Of a stretch of DNA of 64,000 nt, positions 9,569 to 19,802 are shown piece after piece. The position numbers were made by a program, and so were the translations under genes. The DNA is taken from contig JAJOLK010000004.1 of assembly GCA_021173225.1 (NCBI GenBank), positions 94,055-158,054 on the forward strand, read 5' to 3'. Each line of letters starts with the position of its first letter. Position 1 is the stretch's first letter. The notes beneath the pieces are model-generated. The model saw nothing but the letters and a program-made list of their open reading frames with translations, did not search any database and was not told the DNA's origin. Source of the DNA: Phycisphaerales bacterium PN19_bin_20. GTDB taxonomy: Bacteria > Planctomycetota > Phycisphaerae > Phycisphaerales > UBA1924.

Positions 9569-10918
9569 TCAAGGCTCAAGCACCTTCATCGGCACGGCAA
9601 AGAACCACACGCGCGTTGGTTGCTCGGGCAGCAGGTCGTTATCGGAGGCGACCGCCAGCACGCGCCGCCCATCGCGCATCGTCGGCCCCCAGCACAGCCC
9701 CTCGATCTTCTCCGGAAAGTTCGCCCCTGCCAGCCTGAAGCGGTCATCCAGCAGATCGATCAGCACGCGCGTCCGCGCGGGCACGACCATCCCCGGCAGG
9801 CTCCGCCTGGGCAGCGCGCTCAGACCGCTCACATCACTGCACCCGCGCGTGTCGGCCAGCATGATCGCCTTGAAGCCCGCGCGCTTCCCGACCTGCCCGT
9901 CACGCTCGATAGTCAGCAGCCGGTGCTCATCAAGCCACAGCCCCTCGCTGAGCACGTAGTTGCTGTCGCCCAGCGGATAGACAATCTGCGTGCTCGCGCC
10001 GGTGCCAAGTTCGAGCCTCAGCAGCCGCACAAACCGCCCCATCTTGCCGCCATCTTGCAGCAGCGGCGACTGCGGGACCGCCACCGCCAGCCGCCCGTCG
10101 GGCGAGAGCGCCAGGCCCTCAAAGCCCCGGTTGGCCACGCGACCGGCGGCGTTCATCGCGTCTTCATTGACCGGGTTCGCGTCCGCGCGAGCAATCGCGT
10201 ACAGCTCGGGGATCGGTAAGGCCTTGATCTGCACGCCCTGTTCGTCAAACAGCCGCACGCTCGGGGCATACTCATCGCTCAGCAGCACCCGCAGGGCGGC
10301 ACCCTCGCCCGCTGTGCCGGGCAGCACGCGAACACCCTCGGGGTCAAGCCGGCGCGAACGCGCCATTGCGGCCCGATTAAACCGCGCGGCCAGACCCGTG
10401 AACGCCCCGTCAGGACCGCTCAAGATCGTGGTGTTCACGACCTTCCAGGCAACTGTCGGCACAGTCGCGGAGCTCGGCTCGCCGCTGGTCGCGGGCAGCG
10501 TGAACTCAAGCACATGCCAGCGGCACGGGTAATCGACGCCGCCGTCGAGCGGGCCGCGGTCGCTGGCCATGAGCCACCGGTTGCTGGCGCCCGGGCCCAT
10601 CCAATCAATGGCGCCCCCCATCGAGCCGAGACGGCTGGCGGGAATCGGCCCGCCGGCGGACGGCATCTCGCCGGTCAGCCCGCTCAGGTCGCTCGCGACG
10701 GCGGGGATGGTCGCCTCACCGATCAGCTCGATGCGCTCGGTGGGCGATTGGTGCTGTGCGGCTGGCGTGGGGGCGGGCGTGGGGGCGGGCGTGGGGGCGG
10801 GCGTGGGGGCGGGCGTGGGGGCGGGAGTGACTGGCTGTGCTGGCGGCCGGGCGATCGCCAGCGCGGCCAACAACCCGAAGCCAAAGCCAGTGACAATGAT
10901 GGCGGCCGCGGCGCTCAT
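9569..10918 (-). CDS. Secreted esterase-like-activity-of-phytase family protein
   Basis: A 449-residue protein with an N-terminal hydrophobic segment (about residues 5-23), then a Pro/Thr/Ala repeat linker (about 28-54), then a beta-propeller-like domain. The propeller part has FEGLALSPDGRLAVAVPQ, a long RLLRLELGTG strand, EGLWLDEHRLLTIERD and GLCWGPTMRDGRRVL. This order is typical of the phytase esterase-like family (PF13449), whose members hydrolyse phosphate esters or bind phosphate compounds outside the cytoplasm. The substrate is unknown. Its start ATG overlaps the rmuC stop, so the two are translationally coupled. Confidence 0.8.
   Translation of the reverse strand: MSAAAAIIVTGFGFGLLAALAIARPPAQPVTPAPTPAPTPAPTPAPTPAPTPAAQHQSPTERIELIGEATIPAVASDLSGLTGEMPSAGGPIPASRLGSMGGAIDWMGPGASNRWLMASDRGPLDGGVDYPCRWHVLEFTLPATSGEPSSATVPTVAWKVVNTTILSGPDGAFTGLAARFNRAAMARSRRLDPEGVRVLPGTAGEGAALRVLLSDEYAPSVRLFDEQGVQIKALPIPELYAIARADANPVNEDAMNAAGRVANRGFEGLALSPDGRLAVAVPQSPLLQDGGKMGRFVRLLRLELGTGASTQIVYPLGDSNYVLSEGLWLDEHRLLTIERDGQVGKRAGFKAIMLADTRGCSDVSGLSALPRRSLPGMVVPARTRVLIDLLDDRFRLAGANFPEKIEGLCWGPTMRDGRRVLAVASDNDLLPEQPTRVWFFAVPMKVLEP
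10766..10826. repeat. 12-base tandem repeat encoding Pro-Ala-Pro-Thr
   Basis: About five copies of gtgggggcgggc. On the minus strand they encode the PAPT linker that joins the membrane segment of the phytase-like protein to its propeller domain. A similar unit in the opposite orientation occurs in the TerC-PGPGW gene near 61340-61379. Confidence 0.9.
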
Positions 10919-12513
10919 TGCTCCACCTTTAGACTCGCACCCGGGCCGGGCGGGGCGGGCGCGTCATCACCTGACGAAGGGAACAACCCGCTGACCCGGG
11001 GCGTGGTGTCCAGCGGCTTGATCTCCGGCATCGGTCGGTCTTCGGTGGGCGAGGTGTCGGCCAGGCGGTTGACCTGCGGGAGCAGGCGCTTCTCATAGCT
11101 GCCGACAAACTCGTTGTAGCTGGCAACGGCGCGGCCGAGGTTCTCACCGACCTTGTGCACGTGGGTGAGCGTGACGCCGAGCTGCTCGCGAAGCTTGCGG
11201 ACAAGCTGGCCGACCTCGCGCGCGGTCTCGCTGAGCTTCTGCTCCTGAAAGCCCACGGAGACGGCCCGCAGCATGGCGATGAGCGTGCCGGGGCTTGCGA
11301 GCATGACGCGGTGCTGGGCCAGCACATCCAGCAGGTCGTGTCGGTGCGAGAGGGCGACATCAACGAACTGCTCGCCGGGCATGAACATGACGACAAAGTC
11401 GGGCGAGCCCTTGTAGGAGCGCCAATAGTCTTTGGCGGCGAGCTTTTTGGCCTGCTCAACAATCCCGTCGGCGAAGGCGCCCAGGTGCCGCTGGCGCTCT
11501 TCCTCGGTACTCGCCTCCATCGCGTCAAGGTAGGGCTTGAGGTTGGCCTTGGCGTCCACCACCAGCTCGCGTTTGTTGGGCAGGCGGACGATCATGTCGG
11601 GTCGCTGGACGGTCCCGTCATCGTCGCGTTTCGAGTCTTGCTCGACAAAGTCGCAGTATGGGCGCATGCCCGCGAGCTCTGCGACACGGCGCAGCTGCAT
11701 CTCCCCGTAGCGTCCGCGGACCTGCGGCTCGCGCAGGGCCTTGACGAGCTTGCCGGTCTCATCGCGCAGACGGTTGCTGGCCTCGTGCACGCCTCGGAGG
11801 CGTGCGTCGATGGCCCCATGCTGGGCGATCACGCTTTTGTCGAGGTTCTCAAGGCGTGTGCCGGTTTCCTTTAAGCGCGTCTCGAGCGCGCGGGCCAGCT
11901 CGGCGAAGGTCGCGTGCTTGGTCTGGAACTCTTGGCTACTCAGCTCGCGCTGGTGCGCGAAGCTGGCACCGGCATGTTCGAGCAGTTGACTCGTCGCCCC
12001 GCGCAGCGCGTCGGAGGCCAGCGAGGCGAAGACGGCCTTGAGCTCGGTCTGGGCCTGGGCCAAAGTATCGCGAGCTGCCGCCGCGACGCGGTTGGCGGCC
12101 TGGACCTTCTCATCGGCCAGGCTGGTGGCCCCGCGCAGCTCAAGTGCGTGCTGATCGGCGAGTGCGTGGATTTGCTGGCCGTGCAGGCGCTGGAGGTGCG
12201 CGACATCTTCTTGTCGGCGCAGCTCGAGCCCATCGAGGCGGGCCCTGCACTCGCTGGCCTCCATCGCCAGTTTGTTGAGCTCATCGTTGAGGCGGCGGAG
12301 CTCGTCTTTATCTCCCTCGGTGCGGCGGGCTGCCTCGGCGCGGTCAACGAGAGTTTGGGCGAGGGCTTGATTGAGGGCCGTTTCTACGCTGGCCTTGGCG
12401 GCCTCAGCGCTGGCGACGCGCGCGAGAAGATGGCCGCGCTGGATCAGCAGCCACAGCGCGACGCAGATCACGAGCAAGAGCAGCCCGGCGATGATGGATT
12501 CGAAGGCACCCAT
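10915..12513 (-). CDS. rmuC: RmuC-family DNA recombination protein
   Basis: A membrane-anchored protein of the RmuC family, which limits recombination at inverted repeats and has a PD-(D/E)XK-like nuclease fold. The start ATG at 12513 is followed by one membrane span (LLLLVICVALWLLI). A long coiled coil runs over about residues 25-190, then the conserved RmuC core: LREPQVRGRYGEMQLRRV, VRLPNKRELVVDAK, and FVVMFMPGEQF. A longer frame back to 12588 exists but would put a hydrophilic stretch before the anchor. The 3' end overlaps the next gene by four bases. Confidence 0.92.
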   Translation of the reverse strand: MGAFESIIAGLLLLVICVALWLLIQRGHLLARVASAEAAKASVETALNQALAQTLVDRAEAARRTEGDKDELRRLNDELNKLAMEASECRARLDGLELRRQEDVAHLQRLHGQQIHALADQHALELRGATSLADEKVQAANRVAAAARDTLAQAQTELKAVFASLASDALRGATSQLLEHAGASFAHQRELSSQEFQTKHATFAELARALETRLKETGTRLENLDKSVIAQHGAIDARLRGVHEASNRLRDETGKLVKALREPQVRGRYGEMQLRRVAELAGMRPYCDFVEQDSKRDDDGTVQRPDMIVRLPNKRELVVDAKANLKPYLDAMEASTEEERQRHLGAFADGIVEQAKKLAAKDYWRSYKGSPDFVVMFMPGEQFVDVALSHRHDLLDVLAQHRVMLASPGTLIAMLRAVSVGFQEQKLSETAREVGQLVRKLREQLGVTLTHVHKVGENLGRAVASYNEFVGSYEKRLLPQVNRLADTSPTEDRPMPEIKPLDTTPRVSGLFPSSGDDAPAPPGPGASLKVEQ

Positions 12514-12748
12514 GACCGGGAGTCTAGCGTGTGGGCGGGGCGATACAAGGGCTTTGTTTGGTAGCCGCGCGAGATTGCGCAAGGCCACGGCGTTCTCACT
12601 TGAGATGGGCTGTGCAAAGGCGGTGGGTGACTGTCACTTTGGCACCTTGGGCGGGGCGGTGGAGAGTTTGGCGGCAGGCCGGGGGCTCTATCGCCGGGAG
12701 GCTGGCTGGGGCGGCGCGCGGGAAAAGTCCTGGAAGTTGCTGGACTCA

Positions 12749-12802
12749 GGGGGGAGGGGCGGGGCGTGAGGGGGCTTGGGCGGGGGCGTGGGCGGGGCGG
12801 AT
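12749..12802 (+). other. G-rich block with G-quadruplex potential
   Basis: Seven or more runs of three to six G separated by one to five bases, in the intergenic region between divergent rmuC and the receiver-like gene. It is about 45 bases upstream of the receiver-like start. Whether it folds is not known. Confidence 0.4.
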
Positions 12803-12845
12803 GCGGGAGATTGAGTGGCACCGCCGTTGCCTAGGGGTCTGGCGG

Positions 12846-13505
12846 ATGCAGTACGTCCCCCGACAGCATGACCATCAGGGCGACCCCGCGGGGGGTGGCG
12901 GTGGCGTTGCCGGTGGCGATGGGGGGAGTGAGAGTGGTGGAGGGGGCGGCGGATTGGTGAGTGATGCGGCGGGTTTTCGTCGTGGCGGGCGGTTGAATCT
13001 GCTGCTGTCGACGGCGCCGTGGCGTCCTGATCCGTGGGCCGAGGCGCTGCCACGGGTGCTTGAGCCGATGGGCGTGTCGTCATTTAGAGCGAGCAACGCG
13101 CGTGAGGCCGAGCGTGTGATACGTTCGACGGCCGTACACGTGGCGGTGGTGGACCTGACGCTGCCGATGGACGAGCATGGCGCGAGCAGTGACGAGAGCG
13201 GCGAGGCGGGCGGGCGTGTGCTTGAGCTGCTGAGCCGTCTTGAGCAAGCGCCGCCGACGCTTGTGCTCAAGGGCCCGAGCGTGGCGCGTCAAGAGCATCG
13301 GCACATGCAGGTGGCGCTGCGGTGCAAGGCGTTTGCGGTGGTCGATCGGACCGGCGCGGACCTTGAGATGATGCTGCAACTGATGCAGCGCGTGCTGGCG
13401 CGGCATTATCATGGGCGCTGGCCTGGGCAAGGGCGATGGCCTGGGCAGGGCCGGCCTCACGGTAGTGGGCCGGGGCAGAGTTTAGATGCTGGCGGGCTTG
13501 TTTGA
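12846..13505 (+). CDS. Degenerate receiver-domain-like protein
   Basis: A 219-residue protein. After a Gly-rich lead (to about residue 45), it has a receiver-like alternating pattern: RLNLLLSTA, a helix AREAERVIRS, then VAVVDLTLP, whose Asp matches the phospho-acceptor position. Next come TLVLKG (usually a Thr/Ser site) and FAVVDRT where receivers carry Lys-Pro. The acidic pocket before the first helix and the conserved Lys are therefore missing, so phosphorylation is doubtful. The C-terminus has a short WPGQGR repeat. Its start is chosen at the ATG before the Gly-rich lead. It precedes groES by 83 bases on the same strand; any link to the chaperonins is unproven. Confidence 0.55.
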   Translation: MQYVPRQHDHQGDPAGGGGGVAGGDGGSESGGGGGGLVSDAAGFRRGGRLNLLLSTAPWRPDPWAEALPRVLEPMGVSSFRASNAREAERVIRSTAVHVAVVDLTLPMDEHGASSDESGEAGGRVLELLSRLEQAPPTLVLKGPSVARQEHRHMQVALRCKAFAVVDRTGADLEMMLQLMQRVLARHYHGRWPGQGRWPGQGRPHGSGPGQSLDAGGLV

Positions 13506-13588
13506 CCGCTGGTACAAAGTGATTGACCTGCCCGCCGTCGTGCGCGGGCGTGAGACGGTGGTTGGAACGAGTTACGAAAGGGAGCGTT

Positions 13589-13909
13589 ATGCCGAAGAAG
13601 AGCGTTGAGAATGGTTCGGGCTTCCGTCCGCTGCACGACAAGGTGCTGGTCAAGCGTGATACGGCGGAAGGCAAGACGGCGTCGGGGATCTTCCTGCCCG
13701 AGCGGGCCAAGGACGCGCCGAAGACCGGCGTGGTCGAGGCCGTGGGTACCGGGACGCTGAACCACGAGACTGGCGAGCTGATCCCGCTGAGCCTGAAGAA
13801 GGGCGACCGCGTGGTGTTCAGCAGCTACTCGGGCACCGAGGTCAAGCTCGACGGGGTGGAGATGCTGGTGATGAGCGAGAGCGAAGTGCTGGCGGTGATT
13901 GAGGGGTAG
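13589..13909 (+). CDS. groES: Co-chaperonin GroES
   Basis: The 106-residue lid of the GroEL chaperonin. Typical features: FRPLHDKVLVKRD at the N-terminus, the mobile loop TASGIFLPERAKD, and the closing strands KKGDRVVFSSYSGTEVK and YLVI-like EVLAVIEG. The ATG at 13589 is supported by GAAAGGAGCG just upstream. A longer frame back to 13523 lacks family residues. No CIRCE element (the HrcA site) is visible upstream, so heat control must use another route. groEL follows after 177 bases. Confidence 0.96.
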   Translation: MPKKSVENGSGFRPLHDKVLVKRDTAEGKTASGIFLPERAKDAPKTGVVEAVGTGTLNHETGELIPLSLKKGDRVVFSSYSGTEVKLDGVEMLVMSESEVLAVIEG

Positions 13910-14086
13910 GTGGCGAGTGAAGAGCGACGGGCGACGAGCTGGCGGCGGGTTCGCGGCGCCTGTGATATTCGTAGTGATATTGATGGCGATGGTGATGGTG
14001 GGTTTCGTGGGTAGTGTCCGGCGGGTCGCGCGTGAGGCGGCTTTGCGGGCTGAGCAAGCAATCAACTTCCGAGAGGACGACAAGTC

Positions 14087-15724
<1,638 letters not shown>

Positions 15725-15778
15725 GGACCTTCGGGCAAGCCGGAGCTGCCGCGCGGGTGAGTGATTAGACGCAATGAG

Positions 15779-15806
15779 CCCACGGGTTACGGCCCGTGGG
15801 TTTTTT
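15779..15806 (+). terminator. Intrinsic terminator after groESL
   Basis: An 8-bp perfect GC-rich stem (CCCACGGG / CCCGTGGG) with a 6-base loop is followed by six T. It lies 55 bases after the groEL stop. Confidence 0.92.
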
Positions 15807-15866
15807 GTTGGCGGCGTACGCCGCGGCGATCGTCGGTGGGCGGTTTATTTGTTGCGAAAGTGTGTG

Positions 15867-16437
15867 ATGGGTGGTGACTTCAGCGAGGACGACGCGTTGG
15901 TTCAGGCGGCGGTTGGACTGGCGATCACGCACATGCACAAGGGCACGTCGCTGGAGCAGGCATGGGCCGAGGTTGTAGCGCTGGAGAGCAAGGAGCTGCG
16001 GCCGGGACGCGGTGGAGCGGGCGCGAGAGATCGGCGTGCTGGCGTGGGCTGACGAGGCGATCGAGCACGTGACGATGCTGCTGGAACGCGATAAGGCGGG
16101 GGCGAACATCAACGAGCTGTATCTCGGGATCGATGAGCTGCTGGTGCCAAGTGCCGATGCTCATGCGGATTGGGGTGCGGACGCGGGCGGGAGCAAAGGT
16201 AAGTTAGCCGACGCCGGTGAGGGCGATGAGGTACCGTTGCAGGTGCTTTATATTGCGGGGCAAGACCACTTCGGCGAGCAGGACTGTGATTGGCCGGTGG
16301 GCCCGGCGTGGAACGCCGAGGACTGCTATATCCCGTGCGTGGCGGTGGATGAGCATTCGGCCCTGTACGGCGGCGTAGAGAGTGAGGGGGACCAAGATGG
16401 TGGCGAGCGTGAAGATGACGGCGGGGTCGAGTCGTGA
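15867..16437 (+). pseudogene. Probable frameshifted gene of unknown function
   Basis: Two adjoining open frames look like parts of one protein. The first (from ATG 15867) reads GGDFSEDDALVQAAVGLAIT and an amphipathic helix ending ALESKELRPGR. The other frame, picked up at about 16012, continues VERAREIGVLAWADEAIEHV and GANINELYLGIDELL. Joining them by a one-base shift at about 16000-16012 gives a continuous helical, acidic protein. After 16437 further protein-like pieces appear in other frames (for example GFDADDLRALVALAEDG near 16515-16565), which suggests more shifts. It may be decayed, or an assembly error. No family is recognised. Confidence 0.5.
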
Positions 16438-16727
16438 TTCATTGACTGCGCGTTGATTGAGCCGCTGGCGATCCTGCTGATCGGCGAAGTGTTGCGACGT
16501 GTGCCGCGGGCTTTGACGCTGACGACCTGCGGGCGTTAGTGGCGCTGGCCGAGGACGGGATGCTGCCGATGAGCCGATGGCGGTGGTTGGGCGTGGGGGC
16601 TGCTGGGGAGCGGTGATTGCTATGGTGATGCGAACGTCCGAGAGCGCGTGGGCGTATGTGAAGGGTGTGCCGCGGGTTGAAGGTCCGTGGCATGCGACTC
16701 GATATTGATTGCCGGAGGGCACACGAC

Positions 16728-17156
16728 ATGTCAGTGAAGAACCTGGTGCTGGGCTTGGTGTTGATTGGCGCGGGCGCGTCGCTGTACTTTGGGCTTATGG
16801 GCGGCAAGGCGCATGGGCTGCCAGCGGTCTTTGACCAGCGCGGCTTGCAGGAGGTGGTCAATGCCTCGGGGAGCAAGCTGGTGCTGGTGAACGCGTCGGC
16901 GAGCTGGTGCCCGCCGTGCAAGATGATGAAGGAGCAGACCTGGCCTGACGCGAGCGTCGAGGCGTGGGTCAAGCAGAACGCGACGGCGGTGTATGTGGAC
17001 GTCGATGCGGACAAGGCGATGGGCGCGCAGCTGAACGTGCGGAGCATCCCGACGATCATCGCGATGCGCAGCGGGGTTGAGGTGGCGCGGACGGGCGGGT
17101 TTTTGGCGCCGGCGGAGCTTATCGCCTGGATGGAAGAGGCCAAGAGAGCGCGCTGA
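16728..17156 (+). CDS. Membrane-anchored thioredoxin-fold protein
   Basis: A 142-residue protein with one N-terminal membrane span (LVLGLVLIGAGASLYFGL) and a periplasmic-type thioredoxin domain. The active site is SWCPPCKMM at about residues 59-66, followed by the conserved cis-Pro in RSIPTI. The MKEQTWPDASVEAWV segment after the CxxC resembles the DsbD C-terminal/thioredoxin_7 group, so a thiol-disulfide reductase or transfer role outside the membrane is likely. The ATG at 16728 is preceded by GGAGGG. A longer frame from 16665 lacks family features. Confidence 0.85.
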   Translation: MSVKNLVLGLVLIGAGASLYFGLMGGKAHGLPAVFDQRGLQEVVNASGSKLVLVNASASWCPPCKMMKEQTWPDASVEAWVKQNATAVYVDVDADKAMGAQLNVRSIPTIIAMRSGVEVARTGGFLAPAELIAWMEEAKRAR

Positions 17157-17173
17157 GGCGGGCGCGCGGTGAT

Positions 17174-17680
17174 TCACGATCGCTCGGTCAGCCACTCGGG
17201 CAGCGCTTGTGGCACGCCCTGGCGGTCAACGCAGGCCAAAGTGGTGGTCGCCACCAGCAGCACCGGGGCATCGTCGCCAGTGGTGGGGGGCTGGCTCATG
17301 GGTGCGGCGGCTGAGCGCAGCAGCGCGATCTGGTAGCTGTGCTCAAGCTTGACGCGCGATGAGCCGGTGAGCTTGGTGCGGACCTCCAGCAGGTCGTCGT
17401 AGCGCGCTGGGCGGCGGTACTTGACGTCGAGCTTGACGATCACCAGCAGCACGCCCTGGGCTTCAAGCTGGGCGTAGCTCAGCCCGCCGTCACGGAGCAG
17501 CTCGGTGCGGCCCATTTCGAGCCAGGGGATGTAGCTGGCGTGGTGGACGACGCCCATGGGGTCGCACTCGCAGTAGCGGGGGCGGAGGGTGAGCGAGCCA
17601 TGGGTTGGCAGAGGGCGCGTGGGTGTTGTGGGGGCGGTGTTGGGGGCGGTTGTGGTCGGCTGGCTGGTCGGCTGGCTCAT
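17174..17680 (-). CDS. Acyl-CoA thioesterase, YbgC/4-hydroxybenzoyl-CoA type
   Basis: A 168-residue hotdog-fold thioesterase. The catalytic strand reads RYCECDPMGVVHHASYIPWLEMGRT: the Asp and the following Val-His-His-Ala-Tyr match the YbgC group active site. GVLLVIVKLDVKYRRPARYDD, the second signature, follows. The first 28 residues are a low-complexity Thr/Pro/Gln stretch with a short tandem repeat. The true start may be closer to the domain. It hydrolyses acyl-CoA in the cytoplasm; the natural acyl chain is unknown. It is convergent with the thioredoxin gene, with a 17-base gap. Confidence 0.85.
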   Translation of the reverse strand: MSQPTSQPTTTAPNTAPTTPTRPLPTHGSLTLRPRYCECDPMGVVHHASYIPWLEMGRTELLRDGGLSYAQLEAQGVLLVIVKLDVKYRRPARYDDLLEVRTKLTGSSRVKLEHSYQIALLRSAAAPMSQPPTTGDDAPVLLVATTTLACVDRQGVPQALPEWLTERS

Positions 17681-17865
17681 GGGGTGATGGTACTTGCGGG
17701 CCGCGGGCGTGGGTGAGAAAGTGGTGATAGAGAGGTGGCGTGCGGCCGGGCTTCATCCTGCGTCTTTGCCCGCCGGGGAAGGGGCCTTTGCAGCCCGTCT
17801 CCTTCTGCGCCGACGTTCTCGGGTGGTGGGGCCGATGCCGGGGCGGTTTGGCATACTGTTGGCCC

Positions 17866-18465
17866 GTGAGCGGCGTGGTGCCCCGACAGCTCGAGCCCGG
17901 CACCGACGCGCGGGGTGTGGTTGTCCGCGTGATTTCCCCGCGCGACTCAATTACTGAGCTGACCGCCCTGCTGCACCGGGCCTATGCCCGACAGGTAGAG
18001 CTTGGGCTTCGCCCGCTGGCGGCCCGCCAAGATGACGCAACAACCCAGCGGCGCGTATCGAGCGGCGAGTGCTTTGTCGCGGAGCTGCGTCCCGGCGGGG
18101 CGGGCGTTGGGTCTATGCCCGGCCTTGGGCGGCTGGTGGGGGTCATCATCCTCAACGAGCGCGAGCCGGACGCGGGACCGGCGTGGTTTACGCGGGCTGG
18201 GGTCTGCAGCTTCAGCCAGTTCGCGGTTGATCCCGGCGAGCAGCGCCTGGGCGTAGGTCGGCGGCTTCTAGAGAAGGTGGAGCAGCGGGCCGCCCAGCAA
18301 GGCAATGCCGAGCTGGCGCTGAGCATGGCCGAGCCTGACCATCAACTGCGCGACTACTACGTGAAACGCGGGTTCCGGATCGTCGGGACCTGGCAGTGGC
18401 TCTACACCAATTACGTCAGCCTGATTATGAGTAAGCGGCTGGCGGCTGGCGAAGGCGCGGGCTGA
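17866..18465 (+). CDS. GNAT-family N-acetyltransferase
   Basis: A cytoplasmic acetyltransferase of about 199 residues. The GNAT core is clear: a first strand-helix with TELTALLHRAY, a beta-sheet LVGVIILNERE, the acetyl-CoA binding loop QRLGVGRRLLEKVEQRA (motif A, Q/RxxGxG/A) and a final LRDYYVKRGFRIVG helix and strand typical of motif B. The substrate is not known. The start is uncertain: GTG 17866 and GTG 17875 fit the domain, while the open frame goes back to 17740 without family sequence. Confidence 0.8.
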   Translation: MSGVVPRQLEPGTDARGVVVRVISPRDSITELTALLHRAYARQVELGLRPLAARQDDATTQRRVSSGECFVAELRPGGAGVGSMPGLGRLVGVIILNEREPDAGPAWFTRAGVCSFSQFAVDPGEQRLGVGRRLLEKVEQRAAQQGNAELALSMAEPDHQLRDYYVKRGFRIVGTWQWLYTNYVSLIMSKRLAAGEGAG

Positions 18466-18624
18466 GCCCGAGGGCAGATCGGACCGATGAGGGTGAAGCG
18501 GCTGGAGCGGGCCAAGCCGCTGGTTCAGCCCGGCCCGGGGTGTTGTTCGGTGGCGGGCGTGCCCAGGCAGGCCGGGTAAGAGGGGGACGGGGTATTGTTG
18601 ACGGTGTCAGGAGCCATCGACCCC

Positions 18625-19365
18625 ATGAGCCAGAGCGAAGCGCTGGTCAAGCTTGAGCTGCTCTCGAACCCGCTGCTGAACAGCGGGGCGCGTGAGATGC
18701 TGGCTTCGGTGGCGCGCCGCCTGGGCTTTGGCGACGAGGCCGCGGGCCATATTGCGCTGGCGATTGACGAGGCGCTGTGCAACATCGAGAACCATGGTTA
18801 CGCGCGCGATCCCGGGCGGCCGATCTGGATCAGCGTCTTTGCGATGGGGGGCCTGGCGAGCAACGGGGCGGACTCCTCGCCGACAAGCGCGCTGAAGATC
18901 GTGATTGAGGATGAGGCCAAGCAGGTTGACCCGGCGACGATCCGCAGCCGCCCGCTGGATGAGGTGCGGCCCGGTGGCTTGGGGGTGCACATCATCCGCC
19001 AGGTGATGGACCAGGTGATCTACGAGCGTCGCAGCGGGCGCGGGATGCGCCTGACGCTGGTGAAGTTCCGCCCCGGTAGTGGCCCGGGTAGTGGCGCGGG
19101 CAGTCACGCGGGTGGTGTTCCCGGAAGTGGCCCCGGCAGTGGTCCCGTTAGTGGCCCCGGCAGTGGCCCCGGCAGTGGTCCCAGCAGTGGCCCGGGTAGT
19201 GGCGCGGGTAGTGGCCCAACAATTCGACCAGGCAACGGGCAGGGCTCTGGTGCAGGCGGAGGAAGCCAATCGGGCGGGGGCCAATCGGGCGGAAGCCAAT
19301 CGGGCGGTGGCCAATCGGGCGGTGGCCAATCGGACGGTGGTCAGATCGGGGGAGCGCACGGATGA
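18625..19365 (+). CDS. RsbW-like anti-sigma/serine kinase with HATPase fold
   Basis: A GHKL-fold kinase of the RsbW/SpoIIAB group, which phosphorylates a STAS antagonist and usually sequesters a sigma factor or other partner. The N box IDEALCNIENHGY is intact (Glu49, Asn53). The G1 box reads VIEDEAKQVDP, without the usual Gly after Asp. G2 is RPGGLGVHIIRQVMD. About residue 150 onward is a long Gly/Ser/Pro then Gln/Ser/Gly repeat tail that is not part of the family. The ATG at 18625 has AGGAG upstream. The stop overlaps the start of the STAS gene, as in partner-switch operons. Confidence 0.85.
   Translation: MSQSEALVKLELLSNPLLNSGAREMLASVARRLGFGDEAAGHIALAIDEALCNIENHGYARDPGRPIWISVFAMGGLASNGADSSPTSALKIVIEDEAKQVDPATIRSRPLDEVRPGGLGVHIIRQVMDQVIYERRSGRGMRLTLVKFRPGSGPGSGAGSHAGGVPGSGPGSGPVSGPGSGPGSGPSSGPGSGAGSGPTIRPGNGQGSGAGGGSQSGGGQSGGSQSGGGQSGGGQSDGGQIGGAHG
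19072..19345 (+). repeat. In-frame repeat tail of the RsbW-like gene
   Basis: Two blocks: first 12-base units encoding Gly-Ser-Gly-Pro (to about 19250), then units around ggccaatcgggcggt encoding Gln-Ser-Gly-Gly (about 19264-19345). All keep the frame, so the tail length can vary without breaking the kinase. Confidence 0.85.
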
Positions 19366-19718
19366 GCACATCAATGTTGGAAGTCAGCAGTGCGAATCAG
19401 GGCGGCGCGTGGGTTGTGTCGGCCCGCGGCGAGGTTGACCTGATGGGCACGCCCACGCTCAAGGCCGAGCTTCGCGCGGTGCAGGCCAAGGCCCCTAAGC
19501 GGATCGTCGTTGACCTGTCGGGCGTGGCGTATATGGATAGCTCTGGCCTGGCGACGCTGGTGGAGTGCATGCAGGCGGCCCGCAAGCAAGGCTTTTCGCT
19601 GGTGCTGTGCGGGTTGCAGCCGCGGGTCAAGGCGATCTTTGATATCGCGAAGCTGACGCTTGTGTTCACGATTGTGCCGACGTTGGCGGCCGCGCTGGGG
19701 AATGACTTGGCGAGCTGA
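19362..19718 (+). CDS. STAS-domain anti-sigma factor antagonist
   Basis: A 118-residue STAS protein (SpoIIAA/RsbV type). The phosphorylation site MDSSGLATL is intact, with the acceptor Ser at residue 60. The N-terminal VVSARGEVDLMGTPTLK and the following strand IVVDLSGV are typical. It should bind the upstream RsbW-like kinase when unphosphorylated. The coding region starts within the last four bases of the kinase gene. Since an MlaE-like permease follows, a second reading as an MlaB-type STAS subunit is possible, but the DSSG motif and the kinase partner favour partner switching. Confidence 0.9.
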   Translation: MSTSMLEVSSANQGGAWVVSARGEVDLMGTPTLKAELRAVQAKAPKRIVVDLSGVAYMDSSGLATLVECMQAARKQGFSLVLCGLQPRVKAIFDIAKLTLVFTIVPTLAAALGNDLAS

Positions 19719-19767
19719 CTTGGCGGACTGAATTGGCGGCCTGACTTGGCGGACTATGTTGGCGGGA
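19706..19767 (+). repeat. Short degenerate direct repeat between STAS and MlaE-like genes
   Basis: Four to five copies of a unit near gacttggcgg with two- to four-base spacers, starting at the end of the STAS gene. They fill most of the gap before the permease gene. Confidence 0.7.
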
Positions 19768-19802
19768 GCTGTTGCCGGTTTCGGGCGGGCTACGTTTGCT
19801 GC

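Noticed and set aside
13506..13588. CIRCE heat-shock operator before groES
   Set aside because: No TTAGCACTC-N9-GAGTGCTAA or close relative is present; only short GC inverted pieces.
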